64,000 bases of DNA from Arthrobacter psychrolactophilus (lineage in GTDB: Bacteria > Actinomycetota > Actinomycetes > Actinomycetales > Micrococcaceae), in the NCBI RefSeq assembly GCF_003219795.1, contig NZ_QJVC01000002.1, positions 186,001 through 250,000 on the forward strand, in the 5' to 3' direction. Under the pieces are notes generated by a model that saw only the letters and a list, made by a program, of their open reading frames with translations, did no database searches and was not told the DNA's origin. The position numbers and the translations under genes are program-made. Positions 9,111 to 17,096 of the stretch are shown here, piece by piece (position 1 is the stretch's first letter; each line of letters starts with the position of its first letter).

Positions 9111-11047
9111 CAGGCACCTGCCGCAACGTCGCCGTCGGACTCATCAATGCTGGGCGCCTCAGGACCGGCCTCATCCTTACAGCGCTGGAGCCAGAGCGCC
9201 AGGTCAAGATCGCGAGGGTTCAGGGGCTCCGCGTGGGTGTGAGAGATCTTGGGGTGGCTATCCGAGGCCTGAACCTCGTCGTCGCCTGTCAATTGCTCGT
9301 GGAGCTTCTCGGAGGGGCGCAGACCGGAGATCTGAATTTCAATCTTGCGGCCCGACATCTCGATCATGCGCTTGGCAACGTCCATAATGCGCACCGGCTC
9401 GCCCATGTCAAGGATCAGCACGTCGCCTCCGTGGCCAATAGCTCCGGCCTGGATCACCAGCTGGCAGGCCTCAGGGATCGTCATGAAGAAGCGGGTGATA
9501 TCCGGGTGCGTCACCGTGACGGGGCCACCGCGGTTGATCTGCTCCGTGAACAACGGGAGCATGGAACCGCGGCTGCCCAGAACGTTGCCGAAACGGACGG
9601 AGACATATCGGTTGCCGGTCTCCCCCGCCATCCAGGAGGTCAGCTTCTCGGCGGCACGCTTGGAGTGGCCGAGGGCGGTCGTGGGGCTTGCGGCTTTATC
9701 GGTAGAGACGTTGACATACGTTTCCACGCCCACGCTGCGGGCCGCCTGCAAAACATTGAGGGAGCCTAGAACGTTGGTCTTCCAGCCTTCTTGCGGGTAC
9801 ATCTGCAATAAGGGTGCGTGCTTGAGCGCGGCAGCGTGGAAGACAACCTCCGGGCGGCGCTCGGCAAAGATGGTGTTGAGGGATTCGGCGTCGCGGATGT
9901 CTGCCAACACCACGTTATGGTCCTCCAGCAGGCCGTTGCCAATGATGGAGAGCTGTGTTTGCTGCAGACCGGATTCGTCACGGTCCAGCATGATGAGTGC
10001 GGAGGGGCCAAAGCCATGCAGTTGTCGGCACAGTTCGGAGCCGATAGAGCCACCGGCACCCGTCACGAGGACGCGCTTGCCCCTGACGTAGCCGGCAATC
10101 TCATCCACTTCGGTTTCCACGGGTGCGCGACCAATGAGGTCGGCAACATCCATCTCGCGGAAGTCTTTCAGCCCACCCTTGCTGTCGTTGACGTCGGGGC
10201 TGAGCATGTCCTGCAACGGCGGCAGCAGCAGCACCTTCACGCCCAGGCCGGAGACACTCTCGGAGATTTCCCGGATCCGCTTCGTGCTTAGATGCGCCAT
10301 GGCCAAAACAATCACAGTCGACTTGGTGCGCTTGATGATCTCGGGCAGGTTAGATCCGCCGCCCAAAACACCCACCGAACTCAGGCGTAAATGCTTCTTG
10401 GTGGGATCGTCATCGATGAGTCCCATGGGAACGTACGGGGATTCCGGGTCTTGCACCATGCGGTGGACCAGGGAGTTACCCAGGAATCCGGCACCATAGA
10501 TCAAGGTGCGCTGGGCTTCATCACCAAAGGTCGGCTTACCTTCAACGTACAGTCGCTTGGCATACCGCACGGCGGCCATGGTCAACGCGGCAAAGGGGAA
10601 GGCAATGACGGCCACAGACCTGGCCACATGCAGTTCACCGATGAAGATCGAGAGCACAATGCTGGTGACAACACACACAATCAACGTCACCGCGATCAGA
10701 ACACGGGCCTCGTGAATGCTGCCAAAGGTATACCGGCCGCGATACAGCGCCATGTACCAGCCGGCAATCAGCTGGGTTGCCACGGCGATAGCGATTAAAA
10801 CACCCAGGCCGGCAAAGTTTATGAGCCCAATGTCGAGTTCGTACCGCAGCAACACCGCCAGGAACAAGGCCACAATCCAGGCCAAGGAATCCAAGATCGC
10901 CTGTGACCAGAGCCATAGAAGTGGCTTTCGATCGTGGTCCCTGCGCGCAGCTGTGGGGCGTCCGTCTACAGTTATATTGGGGGTATTCAACGTGATTCGT
11001 ATTTCCGTTTTCTGCCAAGTTGTCTGCGGCGGGGCACTGGTCTCCAC
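9110..11047 (-). CDS. Membrane-anchored nucleotide-sugar 4,6-dehydratase/epimerase (CapD/FlaA1/PglF family)
   Basis: Likely makes a 4-keto-6-deoxy UDP-HexNAc for surface polysaccharide. The 645-residue protein has about four N-terminal transmembrane helices (residues 45-160), a first Rossmann fold with GAGFLG at 185-190, and a catalytic SDR domain with GAGGSIG at 330-336. STDKAASPTTALGHSKR occupies the active-site position and SVRFGNVLGSRGSMLPLF binds substrate. It is co-transcribed with the GT4 gene and divergent from two glycosyltransferases, which supports a role in glycan assembly. The exact product sugar cannot be told from sequence. Confidence 0.85.
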   Translation of the reverse strand: METSAPPQTTWQKTEIRITLNTPNITVDGRPTAARRDHDRKPLLWLWSQAILDSLAWIVALFLAVLLRYELDIGLINFAGLGVLIAIAVATQLIAGWYMALYRGRYTFGSIHEARVLIAVTLIVCVVTSIVLSIFIGELHVARSVAVIAFPFAALTMAAVRYAKRLYVEGKPTFGDEAQRTLIYGAGFLGNSLVHRMVQDPESPYVPMGLIDDDPTKKHLRLSSVGVLGGGSNLPEIIKRTKSTVIVLAMAHLSTKRIREISESVSGLGVKVLLLPPLQDMLSPDVNDSKGGLKDFREMDVADLIGRAPVETEVDEIAGYVRGKRVLVTGAGGSIGSELCRQLHGFGPSALIMLDRDESGLQQTQLSIIGNGLLEDHNVVLADIRDAESLNTIFAERRPEVVFHAAALKHAPLLQMYPQEGWKTNVLGSLNVLQAARSVGVETYVNVSTDKAASPTTALGHSKRAAEKLTSWMAGETGNRYVSVRFGNVLGSRGSMLPLFTEQINRGGPVTVTHPDITRFFMTIPEACQLVIQAGAIGHGGDVLILDMGEPVRIMDVAKRMIEMSGRKIEIQISGLRPSEKLHEQLTGDDEVQASDSHPKISHTHAEPLNPRDLDLALWLQRCKDEAGPEAPSIDESDGDVAAGA

Positions 11048-11184
11048 GGTGTAACAAGTTGCGGGTAGCTGGCTGTACTAAAGTGGAAGGTACACAAGAA
11101 TAGTAATCCCTTCCGATGATTACTCACTGTTTAGCCGTGCCGGATGCCGCGCAACGCCGCGTGCTCCACCCGAGAGGATTCCCC

Positions 11185-12084
11185 TTGACAGATACCGTAG
11201 CCGTCGCTGCCGTCACCTTTGACCGGCCCGAGGACGTGCGAACCCTGCTGGGTGCCCTGGCACAGCAAACTCACACGCCGCACGCCATTGCGCTGATCGA
11301 TTCCGGTACCCAGGATGTGGCCGAGATCGCCGCGGCCGCCCCCGCCGATGTCACGTATGTGCGGTCCCTGGCCAATCTCGGCGGTGCCGGTGGTTTCTCC
11401 CTCGCCATCCTGACGGCGATTGCCTCGGGTGCGCAGTGGGTGTGGATCATGGACGACGACGCCCACCCGGAAGACCCAGCGTGCCTGGCAACGCTCTTGG
11501 CGGCTGCTAAGTCCCGCAACCTGGACGTCGTCGTGCCCCTCATCGTGGCACCCGGCGAGCCCACCAAACTCTCCTTCCCCTTCCGCATTGACGGCCACCT
11601 CACGCACGAGCGTTCCGTCGTTGAGCCGCTCGGCTTCATTGACAACGTAGGCCAGTTCTTCAATGGCGCCTTGATCCGCACCGACGTGTTCTTCAAGGTT
11701 GGCCTGCCGGATCTGCGCTTGTTCATCCGTGGCGACGAAACCGACTTCATGCTGCGACTGCGCCAAGCCAAGGTGAAATTTGGCACCGTCACCTCCGTAG
11801 CCCTGACCCATCCGGCCGGTTGGGGCGAAGTGCAGGAGGTCCTGGGCGATCGTCTCCACGTGCTCGTTCCGGAAAGCCCCTTCAAGCGTTTCTACTACTA
11901 CCGCAACCGTGGCTTCCTGACCCGCAAGCACCGCCGCGTGCGCTCCTTCGTCGCCGACGCCGTCGGATACCCCTTGTTCTTCCTGAAAAGGGGCGACGTC
12001 AAGGGCCTGGCCAAGTGGCTCAGCACCTATTCTGCGGGACTGCGGGGCGCCAAGTTTGGCCCCATGAAGGACCAGAAATTTTGA
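11185..12084 (+). CDS. Family 2 glycosyltransferase (first of a pair)
   Basis: A cytosolic GT-A enzyme of about 299 residues. The N-terminus VAAVTFDRPEDVRTLLGAL is the nucleotide-binding strand, WIMDDDAHP is the DxD-type metal/sugar site, and RGDETDFMLRLRQA is the acceptor-side acidic motif. This set resembles the GlfT1/WbbL group of galactofuranosyl or rhamnosyl transferases. The TTG at 11185 is chosen because GAGAGGA stands six bases in front; earlier in-frame codons to 11116 lack a site. The gap to the divergent dehydratase (11048-11184) must hold promoters for both and contains a small inverted repeat AGTAATC/GATTACT (11102-11124). Confidence 0.86.
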   Translation: MTDTVAVAAVTFDRPEDVRTLLGALAQQTHTPHAIALIDSGTQDVAEIAAAAPADVTYVRSLANLGGAGGFSLAILTAIASGAQWVWIMDDDAHPEDPACLATLLAAAKSRNLDVVVPLIVAPGEPTKLSFPFRIDGHLTHERSVVEPLGFIDNVGQFFNGALIRTDVFFKVGLPDLRLFIRGDETDFMLRLRQAKVKFGTVTSVALTHPAGWGEVQEVLGDRLHVLVPESPFKRFYYYRNRGFLTRKHRRVRSFVADAVGYPLFFLKRGDVKGLAKWLSTYSAGLRGAKFGPMKDQKF

Positions 12085-13052
12085 GTTTGGGCCGCCGCGA
12101 ACGGTTCTTCGTCGTCATCACGACCTTCAATAGGGCGGCGTATCTTGCCGATCTCTTGGACTCCGTCGCGGCCTTGAATCCCGCTCCGGACGGGGTCATT
12201 GTTGTCAACAACGCCAGCACCGACACCACGGTTTCCGTCATTGACGCCGCCCGCACCCAGCTTGCGGCACTGTCAACCCCCATCCCGGTGATCCACCATG
12301 AGTTGGCCGAGAATTCCGGCGGCTCCGGCGGCTTCTCGGCTGGCGTGCAGCGCGCCTTGGACGAGGGTGCGCAGTGGATGTGGCTCATGGACGACGACGT
12401 CACGGCAGTCCCCGACGCCATCGGCGCCTTGGGCCCGTGGATGGAAAAATACGACGCCATTGTTGGCCGTCGTTATGACGCAGAAGGTGAACCGTTCTTC
12501 TGGCAGAACAATTTCAATACCTTCCTCGGCTTCCCGATGCCCGTCCGCGGTGATGTTTTTGCCACCTCAAACGAATTTGCCACCAATGTTGGCTGTTTCG
12601 AGGGCATGCTGCTGCACGCCGACGCGGCCCGCGCCGTGGGCCTGCCGGATCCGCGATTCTTCCTCAACTGGGACGACACGATCTATGGCTGGCAGCTCTC
12701 CCTCCAGCGGCCCGTGGTCTACGTCAACGAGTTTGTGCTGCACAAGGCCCGCTCGCAACGCAGCATCGATCTGGGCATCAGGCACCTCAACGACTCCTCC
12801 GATCTGAGCCGCTTCTATGTCATGCGCAACCGCGGCCTCGTGGCTCAGTACCTGCGCGCCCACGGTCGCTTCAATCGCGTGGGCTTCGCCCTGGGAACGG
12901 CCTTGACGGCGGCCAAGGAGCTTCTGCGTCTCGTCGGCGTTGAGAAGACCCTGCGCGGCAGCAGCCGTCTCTGGGCTGGCTGGCGGGAGTCCCGGACCAT
13001 CCTGGCTGCCACCGACTTTAAGCCCATGCCTCCCCTGGAAAGCACAAACTAA
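12081..13052 (+). CDS. Family 2 glycosyltransferase (second of a pair)
   Basis: A 323-residue GT-A enzyme similar in plan to its upstream neighbour: FFVVITTFNRAAYL, NNASTD, LAENSGGSGGFSAG, WLMDDDVTAVPDAI and FFLNWDDTIYGWQLSL. The GFlT-type sequence NSGGSGGF and the late WDD motif point to a galactofuranosyl or rhamnosyl transferase acting on a lipid-linked glycan. The start is TTG 12081, which overlaps the previous stop by four bases and has AAGGA nine bases ahead. The two genes probably arose by duplication and act in succession on one glycan. Confidence 0.85.
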   Translation: MSLGRRERFFVVITTFNRAAYLADLLDSVAALNPAPDGVIVVNNASTDTTVSVIDAARTQLAALSTPIPVIHHELAENSGGSGGFSAGVQRALDEGAQWMWLMDDDVTAVPDAIGALGPWMEKYDAIVGRRYDAEGEPFFWQNNFNTFLGFPMPVRGDVFATSNEFATNVGCFEGMLLHADAARAVGLPDPRFFLNWDDTIYGWQLSLQRPVVYVNEFVLHKARSQRSIDLGIRHLNDSSDLSRFYVMRNRGLVAQYLRAHGRFNRVGFALGTALTAAKELLRLVGVEKTLRGSSRLWAGWRESRTILAATDFKPMPPLESTN

Positions 13053-13053
13053 G

Positions 13054-14007
13054 ATGACGCAGGATTCCAAGAAGCATCGCTGGCTGGTACTGGGCGCCTC
13101 GGGTTTTGTTGGCAGTGCCATCGTCGCCGAGCTGCGTCAGCGCGGCGCCCTGGTGACAACTCTCGCGGCCCCACGGCTCAGCAGCTCTGCCACGACGGCA
13201 GCGGCGCTTGCTGCCGAGGCTCGAGCCCTCAGCGAGGACCTGCGCCCCGCTCTTGAGCAGGCGGACATTGTCATTAATGCCGCGGGTCTGGCCACGCCAG
13301 GCGATGGAGAATCTCCGGCCCTGACGGGTGCTAATGCGCTCCTGCCGGCGTTCCTAGCTCTCGCCGCTCACTCTGCCGGTGTGCACCGCTTTGTGCACCT
13401 CAGCAGTGCCTCGGTCCAAGGCCATCGCCGCGTGATCGATGAAAGTAGCAACTGCGCTCCCTTCTCGGCCTATTCGCGTTCAAAGGCCTTGGGCGAGCAG
13501 GCCCTGTCCTTGGTGCGTGCCGAGACTTCTCCGACATCGCTTGTGACCATCCGTGCCACCTCCGTGCAAGGCAGCAGCCGGCCCACGACTCGCTCACTGG
13601 TCAAGGTGGCGGGATCCCCCATTGCCTCTGTTGCCGCCCCCGGCACGGCGCCGACCCCGGTGAGCTCCATCGATGCCCTGGCATGGTTTGTTGTGGAGAC
13701 CGGACAGTTTGCCGGTGAGGTTCCGGGACTGGTGCTGCAACCGTGGGAAGGCTTGTCCGTCAGCGACGTCTTGACGGCTGCCGGCGGTCACGCACCCCGC
13801 AGACTTCCCCAGTGGCTTTGCCGATTCGTCTTGGCTACGGGATATGTCACCTCAAAGCTGTTGGGCGAACGATTCCACGGCCCCATCCGCCGCGTGGAGC
13901 TCATGTGGTTTGGGCAGGAGCAGACCCCGGGCTGGGCAGAATCTGCCGGGCTCGTTCCCCCGTCCGCGGCGGCCAAGCTGCTCGAGAACGCGCGACTGTC
14001 GCACTAA
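13054..14007 (+). CDS. NAD-dependent epimerase/reductase, extended SDR
   Basis: A 317-residue Rossmann-fold protein. GASGFVGSAI at residues 14-23 binds NAD(P), LSSASVQG carries the catalytic Ser, and YSRSKALGEQ is the YxxxK motif. It begins one base after the stop of the second glycosyltransferase, so it forms an operon with both and probably supplies or finishes a nucleotide sugar (for example a 4-keto reductase). The substrate is not evident. A hairpin follows at 14041-14071. Confidence 0.82.
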   Translation: MTQDSKKHRWLVLGASGFVGSAIVAELRQRGALVTTLAAPRLSSSATTAAALAAEARALSEDLRPALEQADIVINAAGLATPGDGESPALTGANALLPAFLALAAHSAGVHRFVHLSSASVQGHRRVIDESSNCAPFSAYSRSKALGEQALSLVRAETSPTSLVTIRATSVQGSSRPTTRSLVKVAGSPIASVAAPGTAPTPVSSIDALAWFVVETGQFAGEVPGLVLQPWEGLSVSDVLTAAGGHAPRRLPQWLCRFVLATGYVTSKLLGERFHGPIRRVELMWFGQEQTPGWAESAGLVPPSAAAKLLENARLSH

Positions 14008-14040
14008 ACCTCACGCGCCACAGCGCGCTTTAAAAGCGTG

Positions 14041-14071
14041 AGCGGCGGCCAGCATGATGCCGGCCGCCGCT
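14041..14071. terminator. Bidirectional hairpin between epimerase and tsaC
   Basis: AGCGGCGGCC (14041-14050) pairs with GGCCGCCGCT (14062-14071); the loop contains a further GCA/TGC pair. It lies between two convergent genes, 34 bases after one stop and 8 bases after the other. No long T-run follows on either strand, so it may be a weak or factor-assisted terminator. Confidence 0.6.
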
Positions 14072-14078
14072 CCACGAA

Positions 14079-14951
14079 TTACTTTGCGGAGGAGTCTTCC
14101 GTGGGTTCGGGAACTTCTTCGGACGCCGTTTCGCTAGCGTCGGCTGCTTCAACGACTTCCTCCGAGGCTTCCTCAGCCTCGTCACTCTTCTCGAGCCTAA
14201 GTGCCGGTGCCGCATCTTCTACCGATTCTGCAGACTCAGCCGGTTCATCGGACTTTGTCAGGTTGACCGGTTCCCAAACTTCAGGCTCAACATCCGCACC
14301 CAGGACGCTGGGAATCATCTTCTTGATCTCCTCCAGTGAGATCGCACCCTCGCGGACCACCCGCAGGCGCAAGCCCGTGGCATCAACGATCGTGGATGGC
14401 ACGGGTTCGCTGCCCTCAATCGGACGCATCCCGCCTTCCAGATACACCTCAACAGATTCAGCCAGCTGGCTGCGGGCCTCAGACGCCGACTGCGCCGCCG
14501 GCTGACCGCTGCGATTAGCGCTAGAGACGGCCAGAGGGCCGGTGATGGTCAACAGATCCAAGGCCAACTGATCGTCCGGAACACGCAGCGCCACCGTGCC
14601 GTGAGTCTCCCCCAGATCCCACGTCAAGGTGGGCTGGGCATGGAAGATCAAGGTCAGCGGGCCGGGCCAGTACTTTTCGGCCAGTTTGCGCGCGTCATCG
14701 GAAATGTCGACGGCGAGACCCTCCATGGTGCCAATCCGAGGGATCAACACGGGCGGGGGCATATTGCGTCCCCGGCCCTTGGCTGCCAACAGCGTTGCCA
14801 CAGCCTGGGCTGAGAAGGCATCCGCGGCGATGCCGTAGACGGTGTCGGTGGGCATGACGATAACCTGTTTGGCGGCAATGGCCTTCTGCGCGTGGGCAAG
14901 GCCCTCCGCACGCTGGGCGTCATTCGTGCAGTTATAAGAAGTGGTACTCAC
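14079..14951 (-). CDS. tsaC: L-threonylcarbamoyladenylate synthase (TsaC/Sua5/YrdC) with acidic C-terminal tail
   Basis: Makes threonylcarbamoyl-AMP from threonine, bicarbonate and ATP for the t6A modification of tRNAs that read ANN codons. The YrdC domain fills residues 15-215: MPTDTVYGIAADAF, KGRGRNMPPPVLI and AVSSANRSG are the substrate-site motifs. Residues 225-290 form a Glu/Ala/Ser-rich acidic tail (SDEAEEASEEVVEAADASE), not the Sua5 domain of archaea. The start is GTG 14951. It lies 62 bases after prmC, the usual actinobacterial neighbour. Confidence 0.9.
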   Translation of the reverse strand: MSTTSYNCTNDAQRAEGLAHAQKAIAAKQVIVMPTDTVYGIAADAFSAQAVATLLAAKGRGRNMPPPVLIPRIGTMEGLAVDISDDARKLAEKYWPGPLTLIFHAQPTLTWDLGETHGTVALRVPDDQLALDLLTITGPLAVSSANRSGQPAAQSASEARSQLAESVEVYLEGGMRPIEGSEPVPSTIVDATGLRLRVVREGAISLEEIKKMIPSVLGADVEPEVWEPVNLTKSDEPAESAESVEDAAPALRLEKSDEAEEASEEVVEAADASETASEEVPEPTEDSSAK

Positions 14952-15013
14952 AAAGACATTCTTTCATCACGGCGCTCAAAGCGTTGAACGCGACCGTCAA
15001 AACCAAAATGTTA

Positions 15014-15880
15014 CTAGCGTCGGAGGCCGCTCGTGGCCCGATCGCGCCCCGTCAGATCAACGTGGGTGCGAACGTTGTCCCAGTTTCCGCTGTCAGAGAG
15101 CAGCGCCGCCATTTGTTCGGCCTGTACCTCGGCATGCTCCATGACAAAGAAGCCACCTTGGCGTAGGAGCCGTGCCGCCGTTGCCGCGGCAGCCGTGGGC
15201 ATCTCCATGCCATCGGCTCCCCCGCCATACAGCGCCATCTGCGGATCGTGCAGCCTGACCTCGAGATCGCGCGGGATGGCGGCGGCCGGAATATACGGCG
15301 GGTTGGAGACCACAACATCAACGGTGCCGTTGAGTTCCATCAAGGCATCACGCATATCCCCATGGATGAGTGTTGCGCCCGTCGGCGCGAGATTGCGCTG
15401 TGCCCAGGGGAACGCGTCGTCACTCAACTCCACGGCAAAGACCTTGCTACCGGGAACCTCGGTGGCCATGGAGGCGGCAATCGCACCGGAGCCGGTTCCC
15501 AGGTCAACGGCAATGAGGTCAGCATCATCACCGCGTTCCTGGCGCAACCGTGCTAATACGTCTATGCCTAGCTGCACCACGGATTCCGTTTCCGGTCGCG
15601 GCACAAAAACGCCCTTGCCGACGGCCAGTTCCAGATATCTGAAGTGGGCCACGCCGGTGATGTGCTGGAGCGGTTCCCGGGCGGCACGACGCGCAATCAA
15701 GGCGTCGTACCCGGCAGGTGCTACAGCTGTGCCAAATAACATGGCGGCCACTTCTCCCCTGCTCACGCCGAGGAGGTGCGCGGCCAAAAGCTGAGCATCC
15801 ACCGCCGGTGAGGGTACGCCGGCGGCCGCGAGGGCCGCCGTCGCACTTTTAACCGCATCAGCCAGCAGAATCTCAGTCAC
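15014..15880 (-). CDS. prmC: Release factor glutamine methyltransferase
   Basis: Methylates the Gln of the GGQ motif of release factors using S-adenosylmethionine. [12 protein letters not shown] is the SAM-binding loop and SNPPYIP is the NPPY catalytic motif. The gene should start at GTG 15880 ([15 protein letters not shown]), which overlaps the prfA stop by eight bases and gives 288 residues, normal for the family; a longer frame to 15946 lies inside prfA and is not expected to be used. Coupling to its own substrate gene prfA is the standard arrangement. Confidence 0.93.
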   Translation of the reverse strand: MTEILLADAVKSATAALAAAGVPSPAVDAQLLAAHLLGVSRGEVAAMLFGTAVAPAGYDALIARRAAREPLQHITGVAHFRYLELAVGKGVFVPRPETESVVQLGIDVLARLRQERGDDADLIAVDLGTGSGAIAASMATEVPGSKVFAVELSDDAFPWAQRNLAPTGATLIHGDMRDALMELNGTVDVVVSNPPYIPAAAIPRDLEVRLHDPQMALYGGGADGMEMPTAAAATAARLLRQGGFFVMEHAEVQAEQMAALLSDSGNWDNVRTHVDLTGRDRATSGLRR

Positions 15881-16946
15881 CCAAAGCGTCCAAGCGGGCC
15901 TGCTCATCCATCTGGATGGCCGACTGCACGACCGGCTCGAGTTCACCGTTCATGACGGTGTCAAGGTTGTAGGCCTTGTAGCCCGTGCGGTGATCGGCGA
16001 TCCGGTTTTCCGGGTAGTTGTACGTACGGATGCGCTCGGAGCGGTCCATGGTACGAATCTGGGATTTACGCACGGCCGAGTTTTCGGCGTCCACGATGGC
16101 CTGCTGGTGAGCCAGGATGCGGGCACGCAGAACACGCATACCGGCTTCACGGTTCTGCAGCTGCGACTTCTCATTCTGCATGGCCACCACGATTCCTGTC
16201 GGAAGGTGGGTAATACGGACAGCGGAGTCAGTGGTGTTCACCGACTGGCCACCGGGGCCCGAGGAACGGTAAACATCGATCTTCAGATCGTTCTGGTTGA
16301 TGTCCACTTCTTCCGGCTCATCAACTTCCGGCAGCACCAGAACACCGGCGGCAGAGGTGTGGATACGTCCCTGAGATTCCGTCGCCGGTACGCGCTGCAC
16401 GCGGTGCACGCCACCTTCAAACTTCAGGCGCGCAAAGACACCCTCGGCGGGATCGTTAGAGCGACCCTTGACGGCGATGGAAATATCCTTGTAGCCACCC
16501 AGATCAGATTCCGTGGCGGAGATGATTTCCGTCTTCCAGCCGCGGTTATCCGCGTAACGGGTGTACATGCGCACCAGGTCGGCGGCGAACAAGGCAGCCT
16601 CGTCTCCACCTTCACCGGCCTTGACCTCCAAGATGACATCACGGGCATCGTCAGGATCGCGCGGGATCAACAGGCGGCGCAGCTTCTCCTGGGCGGCAGC
16701 AAGCTGCTCCTCCAAGACGGGAACTTCGGCAGCAAATTCAGCATCTTCGGCGGCCATTTCGCGGGCAGCTTCGAGGTCATCGCCGATGCTCTCAACCTGG
16801 TGGTAGCCCTCGACGACGTTGCTGAGTTCCGCATAACGGCGCCCAAGCTTGCGTGCCAACGACTGATCCGCATGCACTTCGGGCTCGCTGAGACGCATCT
16901 GCAGCTCAGCATGCTCATCAAGGAGCCCGTGGATGGATTCAAACAT
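15873..16946 (-). CDS. prfA: Peptide chain release factor 1
   Basis: Recognises UAA and UAG in the ribosomal A site and triggers peptide release. The 357-residue protein carries [20 protein letters not shown], with GGQ as the catalytic tripeptide, and the PAT tripeptide of the stop-codon anticodon loop in [11 protein letters not shown], which separates RF1 from RF2 (SPF). Start ATG at 16946 (MFESIHGLL) follows GAGAGGTTTTTG. In this window rho lies directly upstream without rpmE. Confidence 0.96.
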   Translation of the reverse strand: MFESIHGLLDEHAELQMRLSEPEVHADQSLARKLGRRYAELSNVVEGYHQVESIGDDLEAAREMAAEDAEFAAEVPVLEEQLAAAQEKLRRLLIPRDPDDARDVILEVKAGEGGDEAALFAADLVRMYTRYADNRGWKTEIISATESDLGGYKDISIAVKGRSNDPAEGVFARLKFEGGVHRVQRVPATESQGRIHTSAAGVLVLPEVDEPEEVDINQNDLKIDVYRSSGPGGQSVNTTDSAVRITHLPTGIVVAMQNEKSQLQNREAGMRVLRARILAHQQAIVDAENSAVRKSQIRTMDRSERIRTYNYPENRIADHRTGYKAYNLDTVMNGELEPVVQSAIQMDEQARLDALGD

Positions 16947-17022
16947 TTCAAAAACCTCTCTCGACGTACGTCAAGTCTAATTACTTCAACAAGCGCGGGA
17001 ACACGATGGTAGTTAACGCACA

Positions 17023-17085
17023 AAACCGCCGTCGTTGTGAAGGCGTCCGCCAAGCGGGCGGGCCCCAACACAACAGAGGCGGTTT
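17023..17085 (-). terminator. Long stem-loop between rho and prfA
   Basis: AAACCGCC (17023-17030) pairs with GGCGGTTT (17078-17085), continued inside by GTTGTG (17034-17039) with CACAAC (17069-17074). In the transcript the stem ends in GGCGGTTTTG, so a weak Rho-independent terminator or an attenuator behind rho is plausible. It occupies the 150-base space where rpmE is found in Mycobacterium. Confidence 0.55.
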
Positions 17086-17096
17086 CGTGAGGGTAG

